From: Cellulomonas sp. | GTDB lineage: Bacteria > Actinomycetota > Actinomycetes > Actinomycetales > Cellulomonadaceae | Direction of reading: 5' to 3' | DNA length: 6,072 bases | NCBI GenBank assembly: GCA_031178805.1 | Contig: JAPSIJ010000148.1 | Location: forward strand, 1 to 6,072 | In this document: positions 1-6,072 of the stretch, piece after piece | How positions within the stretch are numbered: position 1 is the stretch's first letter | Layout: the number at the start of each line of letters is the position of its first letter | The notes under the pieces: model-generated | The model's input: only the letters and a program-made list of their open reading frames with translations | What the model was told of the DNA's origin: nothing | Database searches by the model: none | Program-made: the position numbers and the translations under genes

Positions 1-392
1 ACGCCGCGGAGCTCGCCGCGTTCGCGCCCGAGGGCGCCGACGTGCCGACCTTCGACGTGCTGATGCTCGGCATGGGCCCGGACGGCCACGTCGCGTCGCT
101 GTTCCCCGGCCACGAGGCGCTCGCCACGACCGGCGTGCCGACGGTCGGCGTGCACGGCTCCCCCAAGCCGCCGCCGGAGCGCGTCTCGCTCACGTTCGAG
201 GCGATCGCCGCCGCGCGCGAGGTGTGGGTCGTGGCCGCGGGTGCCGAGAAGGCCGGCGCGGTCGCGTCCGCGCTCTCCGACGCCCCGGTGGAGCAGACGC
301 CCGCGGCCGGGGTGCACGGCACGGAGGCGACGCTGTGGCTCGTCGACGCCGCGGCCGTCGCGGAGGTCGGCGCCGCGCCCGGCGCAGCCTGA
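1..392 (+). CDS. pgl: 6-phosphogluconolactonase, C-terminal part (5' truncated by window)
   Basis: Hydrolyses 6-phosphogluconolactone to 6-phosphogluconate in the oxidative pentose-phosphate pathway; cytosolic. The frame is open from base 3, giving 129 visible residues and a TGA at 390-392. The first half of the protein (family usually about 240-260 residues) lies left of the window, so the GTG at 42 is internal and not the start. Seen: the signature LGMGPDGHVASLFPGH at visible residues 22-37, then SPKPPPERVSLTF, where the family carries its conserved substrate-site wording, and a C-terminal AAGVHGTEATLWLVD block typical of actinobacterial members. The end is Ala/Gly-rich. In actinobacteria this gene usually closes a tkt-tal-zwf-opcA-pgl operon; only its tail is visible here, so that context is inferred. 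It converges on rbpA and is followed 20 nt later by a strong hairpin. Family assignment is secure. Confidence 0.95.
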   Translation, partial: AAELAAFAPEGADVPTFDVLMLGMGPDGHVASLFPGHEALATTGVPTVGVHGSPKPPPERVSLTFEAIAAAREVWVVAAGAEKAGAVASALSDAPVEQTPAAGVHGTEATLWLVDAAAVAEVGAAPGAA

Positions 393-411
393 CCGGGCCG
401 GCCCCGCGCAC

Positions 412-451
412 GACGAGGGCCCCGCGGCCGGGTGGCTGCGGGGCCCTCGTC
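412..451. terminator. bidirectional hairpin terminator between pgl and rbpA
   Basis: Perfect 14-bp inverted repeat, 412-425 pairing with 438-451 (core acgagggccccgc / gcggggccctcgt). The 12-nt loop can itself close further through 426-429 with 434-437. It starts 20 nt after the pgl stop and ends 20 nt before the rbpA stop on the other strand, the expected place for a shared terminator of two convergent genes. There is no T-run on either side, which is common for terminators in high-GC actinobacteria. Confidence 0.85.
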
Positions 452-470
452 ACGGGTGGCGGCGCGGGGT

Positions 471-827
471 CTAGCGGACCCCGCGGGTGCGGCGGGCGCG
501 GAGCGCGGCCAGCGCCTCGTCCAGGATCGCCTCGCCGTCCTCGGCGGAGCGGCGCTCCTTCACGTAGGCCAGGTGCGTCTTGTACGGCTCGTTGCGGACC
601 GGGGACGGCGGGTTCGCCTCGTCCTGGCCGGCGGGGAACCCGCAGCGCGGGCAGTCCCAGGTCTCGGGGGCCTCCTCGGCCGCCTCGGCGGCGAAGCTCG
701 GCCGGGTCTCGTGGCCGTTCGCGCACCAGTAGGAGATCCAGATGCGCGGGGCCGCGTCGCCGCGCTCCGCCTCCCCCATCGGGCCCGCGCCGACGCGGGA
801 CCCGCGGATCGCACTTCCGCTCGCCAT
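471..827 (-). CDS. rbpA: RNA polymerase-binding protein RbpA
   Basis: Actinobacteria-specific protein that binds RNA polymerase and the principal sigma factor and stabilises the open promoter complex. The 118 residues fit the family (about 110-125). Seen in order: N-terminal tail MASGSAIRGSRVG, a zinc-type core with WC..GH (Cys35, His39) and CPRC (Cys59, Cys62), a basic linker region around KTHLAYVKERRS (83-94), and a C-terminal acidic-helical stretch EDGEAILDEALAALR (96-110), where the family contacts sigma. All four putative zinc ligands are present; some mycobacterial homologues have lost some of them. Start: ATG at 827-825 with AGGAG six nt upstream; the MASGSAIRGSRVG start matches the family. 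It lies 10 nt after secG and is probably cotranscribed with it. Transcription ends at the hairpin shared with pgl. Confidence 0.97.
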   Translation of the reverse strand: MASGSAIRGSRVGAGPMGEAERGDAAPRIWISYWCANGHETRPSFAAEAAEEAPETWDCPRCGFPAGQDEANPPSPVRNEPYKTHLAYVKERRSAEDGEAILDEALAALRARRTRGVR

Positions 828-840
828 GACCGACTCCTCA
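828..840 (-). promoter_or_regulatory. rbpA ribosome binding site overlapping the secG stop codon
   Basis: Read on the minus strand, the sequence is TGAGGAGTCGGTC followed by the rbpA ATG. The secG stop TGA (840-838) shares its last base with the AGGAG Shine-Dalgarno (838-834), leaving 6 nt to the start. Ribosomes finishing secG therefore stop on the rbpA initiation site, an arrangement suited to translational coupling. The overlap is seen directly; coupling is inferred. Confidence 0.75.
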
Positions 841-1080
841 GCTCACGCGCTCGACGAGGCCGAGCAGCACGATCACGACCGCCCACACCAGGGCGACGCC
901 CACGGTGATCCGGTTCAGGTTGCGCTCGGCGACCCCGGAGCTGCCGGCGCTGCTGGTGATGCCGCCGCCGAACATGTCGGAGAGGCCACCGCCCTTGCCC
1001 TTGTGCAGCAGGACGAGCGGGACGAGCAGCAGGCTCGTGACCACCAGGAGGACCTGGAGGGCGATGGTGAGGGCTGTCAC
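838..1080 (-). CDS. secG: preprotein translocase subunit SecG
   Basis: Small accessory subunit of the SecYEG protein-export channel in the cytoplasmic membrane. The 80 residues match the usual actinobacterial length. Two hydrophobic segments are visible: residues about 3-25 (rich in Leu/Val) and 57-77 (ITVGVALVWAVVIVLLGL). Between them is the conserved cytoplasmic loop HKGKGGGLSDMFGGG (26-40), the family hallmark. Start: GTG at 1080-1078 (VTALTIALQV). No ATG or other start lies close upstream in frame, and a purine-rich GAGAGAG sits about 11 nt upstream, a rather distant Shine-Dalgarno. secG commonly follows tpiA in actinobacteria; corynebacteria carry ppc between them, which is absent here. 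A 194-nt gap with a hairpin separates it from tpiA, so it may have its own promoter; it is nearly contiguous with rbpA. Confidence 0.95.
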   Translation of the reverse strand: MTALTIALQVLLVVTSLLLVPLVLLHKGKGGGLSDMFGGGITSSAGSSGVAERNLNRITVGVALVWAVVIVLLGLVERVS

Positions 1081-1226
1081 GGCGTGTCGGACTCTCTCGC
1101 TTCGTGGGGCCGTCCCGGGCGGGACGACGGTGGTGCAGGGTGGGACGCGGTACAGGGTAGGCGACGCCGGGGCGTCCGATCCAGCACGACAGGCCGCGTC
1201 GCGCGTCGCCGTCCTGCGGCGGGTCG
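1081..1226 (-). promoter_or_regulatory. secG leader with weak candidate promoter
   Basis: Non-coding stretch between the post-tpiA hairpin and secG. On the minus strand the best -10-like word is TACCCT (1159-1154), of TAnnnT form, with only a poor -35 match (TGGATC, 1183-1178, 18-bp spacer). Its start point would leave a leader of about 65 nt. A small hairpin with 6-bp arms and a 4-nt loop (1111-1126, cgtccc/gggacg) lies in that leader. No convincing small ORF is present. The promoter is a guess based mainly on the need to restart transcription after the hairpin. Confidence 0.25.
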
Positions 1227-1260
1227 GGGTGCGGGCGGCCCCGGAGGACCGCCCGCACCC
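1227..1260 (-). terminator. hairpin after tpiA, terminator or attenuator
   Basis: Perfect 12-bp GC-rich inverted repeat, 1227-1238 (gggtgcgggcgg) with 1249-1260 (ccgcccgcaccc) and a 10-nt loop. It begins 14 nt after the tpiA stop on the minus strand. No T-run follows. Position and strength fit an intrinsic-type terminator, partial terminator or mRNA-stabilising 3' structure that would set secG-rbpA expression apart from the glycolytic genes. Confidence 0.65.
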
Positions 1261-1274
1261 GTCACCGGGCCGGC

Positions 1275-2063
1275 TCAGGCGCCGGCGTGCGCCCGGAACC
1301 GGGCGATCTTCGCGAACTCGTCGGCGTCGAGCGAGGCGCCGCCCACGAGGGCGCCGTCCACGTCGTCCTTGCCGATGATCTGCGCGGCGTTGCCGGACTT
1401 CACCGAGCCGCCGTAGAGCACGCGGACGGCGTCCGCGACCTCGGCCGAGTACAGCTCCGCGAGGCGGACGCGGATCGCCGCGCACACCTCCTGCGCGTCC
1501 TCGGGGGTGGCGACCTCGCCGGTGCCGATGGCCCAGACGGGCTCGTAGGCGACGACGACGGACTTGGCCTGCTCGGCGGTGACGCCGGCGAGCGAGCCCT
1601 CGAGCTGGGCCAGCGTGTACGCGACGTGCTCGCCGGCCTTGCGGACCTCGAGGCCCTCGCCGACGCACACGATCGGGACGATGCCCGCGCCGAACGCGGC
1701 GACGGCCTTGGCGGCCACGACCGCGTCGGACTCGCCGTGGTACTCGCGGCGCTCCGAGTGGCCCACGGCCACGTAGGTGGCGCCGAGCTTGGCGAGCTGC
1801 GCGGCGGAGACCTCGCCGGTGTACGCGCCGGACGCGTGCTGGGACACGTCCTGCGCGCCGTAGCCGAGCTCCAGCTTGTCGGCGTCCACCAGCGTCTGCA
1901 CGGAGCGCAGGTTGGTGAACGACGGCAGCACGACGACCTCGACGTCCGAGAAGTCGTGCTTGGCGTCCTTGAGGGTCCACGCGAGCTTCTGGACCAGGTG
2001 CACGGCCTCGTGGTGGTCGAGGTTGAGCTTCCAGTTGCCCGCGATCAGGGGGGTGCGTGCCAT
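1275..2063 (-). CDS. tpiA: triose-phosphate isomerase
   Basis: Interconverts dihydroxyacetone phosphate and glyceraldehyde 3-phosphate; cytosolic TIM barrel. Full length at 262 residues (family about 250-260). Seen in order: GNWK with Asn10 and Lys12, catalytic His102 within VGHSERR, the general base Glu174 within AYEPVWAIGTG (172-182), which continues into the flexible active-site loop region, and phosphate-binding YGGS (217-220) and GGASL (241-245). No key residue is missing. Start: ATG at 2063-2061; GGAGGA lies 9 nt upstream, inside the 3' end of pgk. Only 5 nt separate it from the pgk stop, so the two are almost certainly in one transcript and likely translationally coupled. Followed by a strong hairpin, then secG. 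Confidence 0.98.
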   Translation of the reverse strand: MARTPLIAGNWKLNLDHHEAVHLVQKLAWTLKDAKHDFSDVEVVVLPSFTNLRSVQTLVDADKLELGYGAQDVSQHASGAYTGEVSAAQLAKLGATYVAVGHSERREYHGESDAVVAAKAVAAFGAGIVPIVCVGEGLEVRKAGEHVAYTLAQLEGSLAGVTAEQAKSVVVAYEPVWAIGTGEVATPEDAQEVCAAIRVRLAELYSAEVADAVRVLYGGSVKSGNAAQIIGKDDVDGALVGGASLDADEFAKIARFRAHAGA

Positions 2064-2068
2064 GTCGT

Positions 2069-3259
2069 TCAGTCCTCCAGGACCGCGATGCCGGGGAGGG
2101 TCTTGCCCTCGAGGAGCTCCAGCGACGCGCCGCCGCCGGTGGAGATGTGGCCGAAGCCGGCCTCGTCGAAGCCGAGCCGGCGCACGGCCGCGGCCGAGTC
2201 GCCGCCGCCGACGATGGAGAAGCCGTCGGTGTCGACGAGCGCCTGCGCGACGGCCTTGGTGCCGGCCGCGAACGCCTCGAACTCGAAGACGCCCATCGGG
2301 CCGTTCCAGGCGATCGTCTTCGCGCCGAGGATGGCGTCGCGGAACAGCTCGCCCGACCGCGGGCCGATGTCCAGGCCCATCTTGCCGGCGGGGATCTGGT
2401 CGGCGGCGACGGTCTCGTGCGGGGCGTCGGCCGCGAACGAGTCGGCGGCGACGATGTCGACCGGCAGGACGATCTCGACGCCGGACTCCTGCGCCTGGGC
2501 GAGGTAGCCCTTGACCGTCTCGACCTGGTCCTCCTCGAGCAGCGAGGAGCCGACCTCGTGGCCCTGGGCCTTGAGGAAGGTGAAGACCATGCCGCCGCCG
2601 ATGAGCAGCTTGTCGGCCTTGGTCAGCAGGTTCGCGATGACGCCGAGCTTGTCGGAGACCTTCGAGCCGCCGAGCACGACCACGTAGGGGCGCTCCGGGT
2701 CCTCGACGGCCTTGCGCAGCGCCTCGACCTCGGCGAGCACCAGGGTGCCGGCCGCGTGCGGGAGACGGAGCGCGACGTCGTACACGGACGCCTGCTTGCG
2801 GTGCACGACGCCGAAGCCGTCGGAGACGAACGCGTCGGCCAGCTGGGCCAGCTCGTCGGCGAGCTCGCCGCGCACGGCGTCGTCCTTGGACGTCTCGCGG
2901 GCGTCGAACCGGATGTTCTCGAGGAGGGCGACCTGGCCGTCCTGGAGCGCGGCGACCGTGGCCTTCGCGGACTCGCCGACGACGTCCTCCGCCAGCGTGA
3001 CGTCCTGGCCGAGCAGCTCGCCCAGGCGCGCCGCGACGGGGGCCAGCGAGTACTTCGCGTCGGGCTCGCCCTTCGGGCGGCCGAGGTGGGCCGTGACGAC
3101 GACGCGGGCGCCGGCGTCGACCAGGCGCTGCAGCGTCGGCAGCGCGGCGCGGATGCGGCCGTCGTCGGTGATGGTCGTGCCGTCGAGCGGCACGTTGAAG
3201 TCGGAGCGGACGAGCACGCGCTTGCCGCGCAGGTCGCCGAGGTCCTCGATGGTCTTCAT
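2069..3259 (-). CDS. pgk: phosphoglycerate kinase
   Basis: Transfers phosphate between 1,3-bisphosphoglycerate and ADP, the first ATP-yielding step of glycolysis; cytosolic monomer of two Rossmann-like lobes. The 396 residues match the family. Seen: N-lobe substrate-site motifs RVLVRSDFNVP (14-24), HLGRP (58-62), ENIRF with Arg118, and DGFGVVHRKQASVYD (147-161), the actinobacterial form of the usual DAFGTAHR block. The C-lobe nucleotide-site motifs are GGSKVSDK (197-204), WNGPMGVFE (318-326), GGGDS (351-355) and STGGGA (373-378). Start: ATG at 3259-3257 with AAGGTAGGAG directly upstream; the AAGG part is at better spacing (about 9 nt) than the AGGAG (3 nt). It lies 134 nt downstream of gap across a strong hairpin and 5 nt ahead of tpiA. 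Confidence 0.98.
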   Translation of the reverse strand: MKTIEDLGDLRGKRVLVRSDFNVPLDGTTITDDGRIRAALPTLQRLVDAGARVVVTAHLGRPKGEPDAKYSLAPVAARLGELLGQDVTLAEDVVGESAKATVAALQDGQVALLENIRFDARETSKDDAVRGELADELAQLADAFVSDGFGVVHRKQASVYDVALRLPHAAGTLVLAEVEALRKAVEDPERPYVVVLGGSKVSDKLGVIANLLTKADKLLIGGGMVFTFLKAQGHEVGSSLLEEDQVETVKGYLAQAQESGVEIVLPVDIVAADSFAADAPHETVAADQIPAGKMGLDIGPRSGELFRDAILGAKTIAWNGPMGVFEFEAFAAGTKAVAQALVDTDGFSIVGGGDSAAAVRRLGFDEAGFGHISTGGGASLELLEGKTLPGIAVLED

Positions 3260-3323
3260 GCTCTCCTACCTTGCTCGGTCAGGCCGCCGAGGGCGACCGG
3301 GTCTCGACATGGCAGCGTCCGCG

Positions 3324-3356
3324 GCACGCCGGGGTCGTGGACCGACCCCGGCGTGC
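3324..3356 (-). terminator. 14-bp perfect hairpin between gap and pgk
   Basis: Arms 3324-3337 (gcacgccggggtcg) and 3343-3356 (cgaccccggcgtgc) pair perfectly around a 5-nt loop, tggac. It begins 37 nt after the gap stop on the minus strand, and 64 nt remain before the pgk start. No T-run follows, and no convincing -10 is visible in those 64 nt. It may terminate part of the transcription after gap, protect the gap 3' end after processing, or both. Confidence 0.65.
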
Positions 3357-3393
3357 GCGCGGACGCATGACCGTCGCTACGAACGGGTGGACG

Positions 3394-4398
<1,005 letters not shown>

Positions 4399-4409
4399 TT
4401 GCCCTCCTC
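4399..4409 (-). promoter_or_regulatory. gap ribosome binding site fixing the GTG start
   Basis: Minus strand GAGGAGGGCAA directly precedes GTG. The AGGAGG core (4408-4403) lies 4 nt from the start codon. It argues against the longer ATG-initiated reading frame from 4461, which would place this purine run inside the coding sequence. Confidence 0.75.
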
Positions 4410-4434
4410 GGCACGCGCCGGCACCTGCCGGCAC
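4405..4434 (-). repeat. three tandem 10-bp units in the gap leader
   Basis: On the minus strand, three consecutive 10-mers read GTGCCGGCAG, GTGCCGGCGC and GTGCCGAGGA. The first eight bases are identical in the first two units and the first six in all three. The third unit runs into the Shine-Dalgarno. The same stretch forms a palindrome, gccggc-acct-gccggc, at 4417-4432, so it could fold into a short hairpin immediately ahead of the ribosome binding site. Confidence 0.6.
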
Positions 4435-4455
4435 ACACTGTTGCGGTGATGGACT

Positions 4456-4473
4456 GCGCACGCCGCTGTGCGC
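4456..4473 (-). other. hairpin in the gap 5' leader
   Basis: Perfect 6-bp arms gcgcac (4456-4461) and gtgcgc (4468-4473) with a 6-nt loop, inside the leader expected for gap mRNA. With the palindrome nearer the start codon it would make a structured leader. No known riboswitch core is recognised. Confidence 0.35.
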
Positions 4474-4486
4474 CCGGAAACGCCGT

Positions 4487-4504
4487 GGTCACACGATCTT
4501 GACC
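4487..4504. promoter_or_regulatory. inverted repeat GGTCA-N8-TGACC, possible operator
   Basis: Two perfect 5-bp half-sites (4487-4491 and 4500-4504) with centres about 13 bp apart, a spacing a dimeric regulator could span. It lies just downstream of the candidate gap start point. Short arms mean chance is a real alternative; no regulator is assigned. Confidence 0.25.
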
Positions 4505-4529
4505 CGCTGGTGATCTCCGGATGGCACAG

Positions 4530-4569
4530 AGCCTATACCCGCGGGCAGGGTGGCGCAGGGACCTAGGTC
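4530..4569 (-). promoter_or_regulatory. candidate gap promoter with upstream palindrome
   Basis: The most A/T-rich spot in the whiA-gap spacer reads GGGTATAGGCTC on the minus strand. Either TATAGG (4537-4532) or TAGGCT (4535-4530) can serve as a -10, the latter of the TAnnnT form common in actinobacteria. The -35 match is poor (CTGCGC at 17 bp). About 25 bp upstream is a perfect 10-bp palindrome, gacctaggtc (4560-4569), containing CTAG and placed where an activator or operator could sit. The leader would be about 125 nt. This region is the natural place to start the gap-pgk-tpiA transcript, but the call rests on a short motif. Confidence 0.35.
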
Positions 4570-4577
4570 TGCTCGCG

Positions 4578-4603
4578 ACGCCGCGCGGCGTGGTGCGGCG
4601 CGG
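4578..4603 (-). terminator. GC-rich dyad just after whiA, weak terminator candidate
   Basis: Starting 4 nt after the whiA stop, the sequence can fold with ccgcgc (4581-4586) pairing gcgcgg (4598-4603). Alternatively, it reads as the 14-bp palindrome acgccgcgcggcgt (4578-4591). No T-run. It is weaker than the other three hairpins here, and such GC dyads are frequent by composition. Confidence 0.35.
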
Positions 4604-4607
4604 GCGG

Positions 4608-5588
4608 TCAGAGGTCGAGCAGGTCCGGGCTGAGGCCGGACTCGGTGTCCGGGATGCCGAGGTCCTGCGCGCGCTTGTCGGCGGTCGCCAGCAGCCGCCG
4701 GATCCGGCCCGCGACCGCGTCCTTGGTGAGCACCGGGTCGGCCAGCCGGCCGAGCTCCTCCAGCGACGCCTCCTTGTGCGCCAGCCGCAGCTGGCCCGCC
4801 TCGCGCAGGTGCTCGGGGACGTCGGCGCCGAGGATCTCGAACGCGCGCTCCACGCGCGCGCCGGCCGCGACCGCGGCGCGCGCCGACCGGCGCAGGTTCG
4901 CGTCGTCGAAGTTGGCCAGCCGGTTGGCGGTGCCGCGCACCTCGCGCCGGACCCGGCGCTCCTCCCAGACCAGCAGCGTGTCGTGCGCGCCGAGCCGGGC
5001 GAGCATCGCGGCGATCGCGTCGCCGTCCCGGATGACGACGCGGTCGATGCCGCGCACCTCGCGCGCCTTGGCCGGGATCTGCAGCCGGCGGGCCGCGCCG
5101 ACCAGGGCCAGGGCGGCCTCCGGGCCGGGGCAGGTCACCTCGAGCGCGGAGGACCGTCCGGGCTCGGTGAGCGAGCCGTGCGCGAGGAACGCCCCGCGCC
5201 ACGCCGCCTCGGCCTCGGCGGCGCCGGCCGCGACGATCTGCGGCGGCAGGCCCCGGACCGGCCGGCCGCGGTTGTCCAGCAGGCCGGTCTGCCGGGCGAG
5301 GGACTCGCCGTCCTTGACCACCCGGACCACGTAGCGGTTCCCGCGCCGCAGGCCGCCCCCGGACACGACGACGACCTCGGACGCGTGCCCGTACACCTCG
5401 GCGATCGCGGTGCGCAGCCGCCGGGCCGCGGCGCCGGTGTCCAGCTCCGCCTCGACGACGATCCGCCCGGAGATGATGTGCAGCCCGCCCGCGAACCGCA
5501 GGGTCGCCGAGACCTCCGCCTTCCGGCACGACGTCTTGTCGACCTGGAGCCGCGCAAGCTCGTCCTTCACCTGTGCCGTCAGAGCCAT
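4608..5588 (-). CDS. whiA: DNA-binding protein WhiA
   Basis: Conserved Gram-positive transcription factor. In Streptomyces it acts with WhiB to start sporulation septation; in non-sporulating relatives it affects division and metabolism. The 326 residues match the family. Seen: N-terminal TAQVKDELARL and SCRKAEVSATLRFAGGLH (20-37), a degenerate LAGLIDADG-type homing-endonuclease fold with WRGAFLAHGSLTEP (130-143) and LEVTCPGPEAALAL, then a C-terminal helix-turn-helix region from ANFDDANLRRSARAA (225-239) through LEELGRLADPVLTKDAVAGRIRRLL (276-300). Start: ATG at 5588-5586 (MALTAQVKDE), because AGGA lies 8 nt upstream and homologues begin this way. An ATG at 5597 would add three residues (MTR) and overlaps that AGGA. 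It lies 43 nt after yvcK, the standard yvcK-whiA pair, probably cotranscribed. Confidence 0.97.
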   Translation of the reverse strand: MALTAQVKDELARLQVDKTSCRKAEVSATLRFAGGLHIISGRIVVEAELDTGAAARRLRTAIAEVYGHASEVVVVSGGGLRRGNRYVVRVVKDGESLARQTGLLDNRGRPVRGLPPQIVAAGAAEAEAAWRGAFLAHGSLTEPGRSSALEVTCPGPEAALALVGAARRLQIPAKAREVRGIDRVVIRDGDAIAAMLARLGAHDTLLVWEERRVRREVRGTANRLANFDDANLRRSARAAVAAGARVERAFEILGADVPEHLREAGQLRLAHKEASLEELGRLADPVLTKDAVAGRIRRLLATADKRAQDLGIPDTESGLSPDLLDL

Positions 5589-5631
5589 GCGGGTCATCCT
5601 GCCATCCCGGACGGGCGGTTCGTCCCTGCGC

Positions 5632-6072
5632 TCAGCGGGCCGGGCGGGACCGGCGCGCGCGGCGCGGGTCCGGGCCGACGTCGCCCAGGTGCCCCTCGAC
5701 CACGTCGCTGATCGCCGCCGCCAGCCGCAGCGCGTCGTGCCGCGGGGTGCCGTCGCCGCGCCGCACCTGCCGCAGCAGCAGCCGGCCGCCCGCGGACTGG
5801 GTCCGGTCGGCGAGCTCGTCCACGTCCTCCACCGAGCCGGGGTCCGCGATCACGGCGTCGAGCCGCAGGTCCGGGGCGTGCTGCCGCAGCGCGTCGAGGT
5901 GCTCGCACGGCCCCATCCCCGCGGTCTCCTCGTCGCTGCTGAGGTTCAGCACGACGATCCGGCGCGCGGGCGTGCGGTGCAGCGCCTCGGCGAGGTCGGG
6001 GACCAGCAGGTGCGGGATGACGGAGGTGTACCAGGACCCGGGACCCAGGACGACCCAGTCGGCGGCCTCGAC
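5632..6072 (-). CDS. yvcK: YvcK-family UDP-N-acetylglucosamine-binding protein, C-terminal part (5' truncated by window)
   Basis: Homologue of Bacillus subtilis YvcK and mycobacterial CuvA, CofD-like proteins that bind UDP-GlcNAc and are needed for normal growth and cell shape on gluconeogenic carbon sources. The catalytic role, if any, is unsettled. The frame is open from the right edge to TGA at 5634-5632, giving 146 visible residues. Seen: ADWVVLGPGSWYTSVIPHLL near the visible N-end, the conserved GPGS..TS.IP block of the nucleotide-binding fold, followed by VPDLAEALHR and RRIVVLNLSSDEETAGMG, the family's strand and loop. The last residues are a basic tail (RRARRSRPAR). The GTG at 5952 is internal. 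Usual actinobacterial order is uvrC-rapZ-yvcK-whiA, so rapZ is expected beyond the right edge; that is inference. Confidence 0.93.
   Translation of the reverse strand, partial: VEAADWVVLGPGSWYTSVIPHLLVPDLAEALHRTPARRIVVLNLSSDEETAGMGPCEHLDALRQHAPDLRLDAVIADPGSVEDVDELADRTQSAGGRLLLRQVRRGDGTPRHDALRLAAAISDVVEGHLGDVGPDPRRARRSRPAR

Noticed and set aside
190..829. Overlapping Arg-rich open frames on both strands across pgl and rbpA
   Set aside because: Low-complexity Arg/Pro/Gly/Ala composition within genes identified in other frames.
1084..1088. GACAC word (reported WhiA/WhiB-associated motif) just upstream of secG on the minus strand
   Set aside because: A 5-mer occurs many times by chance in this sequence, including inside gap and tpiA. 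There is no second supporting signal.
838..1980. Long minus-strand frame joining secG to 300 upstream codons
   Set aside because: The upstream part is out of frame with tpiA and reads as Arg/Gly/Ala-rich filler. Only the last 80 residues match SecG.
4399..4461. Extended GAPDH start at the ATG at 4461
   Set aside because: The 21 extra residues are unlike GAPDH N-termini, and a strong Shine-Dalgarno sits immediately before the GTG at 4398, where the NAD-binding fold begins.
5609..5625. Small dyad ggacg-N7-cgtcc between yvcK and whiA
   Set aside because: Five-bp arms with a 7-nt loop are weak and expected by chance at this G+C. The short spacing favours cotranscription rather than termination.
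4521..5711. Plus-strand open frame of 396 codons opposite whiA and the end of yvcK
   Set aside because: It runs through two well-identified genes and their boundary, is Arg/Gly/Ala/Pro-rich, and has no family motif. It is a composition artefact.

Overview
This is a very G+C-rich window with almost no A/T-ended codons. Its gene order is typical of Actinomycetota, probably Micrococcales of the Cellulomonas type. That placement rests on protein wording and synteny read by eye, not on a search. Eight genes are present. Six are complete and two are cut by the window edges. All look intact and all belong to conserved core functions.

Layout: the left edge holds the 3' half of pgl (6-phosphogluconolactonase, plus strand), the end of what is usually a pentose-phosphate operon. 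It converges on a long minus-strand block, and a strong hairpin that can act in both directions sits between them. Read in its own direction (right to left), the minus-strand block is yvcK (cut at the right edge), whiA, a 209-nt regulatory gap, gap (GAPDH), a 134-nt spacer with a strong hairpin, pgk, tpiA (5-nt spacing), a 194-nt spacer with another strong hairpin, secG, and rbpA (10-nt spacing).

Function: gap, pgk and tpiA encode the triose part of glycolysis/gluconeogenesis, and pgl the second step of the oxidative pentose-phosphate branch. yvcK and whiA are the widely conserved pair linking carbon metabolism, cell envelope and division or development. secG (translocon subunit) and rbpA (RNA polymerase-binding activator) are housekeeping genes at the operon tail, and the RbpA Shine-Dalgarno overlaps the secG stop codon.

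I see no mobile element, CRISPR array, tRNA/rRNA, prophage gene or unknown protein family. The coding content is ordinary. What merits a second look is regulatory: perfect GC hairpins without U-tracts at gap/pgk and tpiA/secG, and a structured gap leader carrying a three-copy 10-bp repeat beside the ribosome binding site. Long opposite-strand open frames across gap, pgk, tpiA and whiA are mirror frames caused by base composition.
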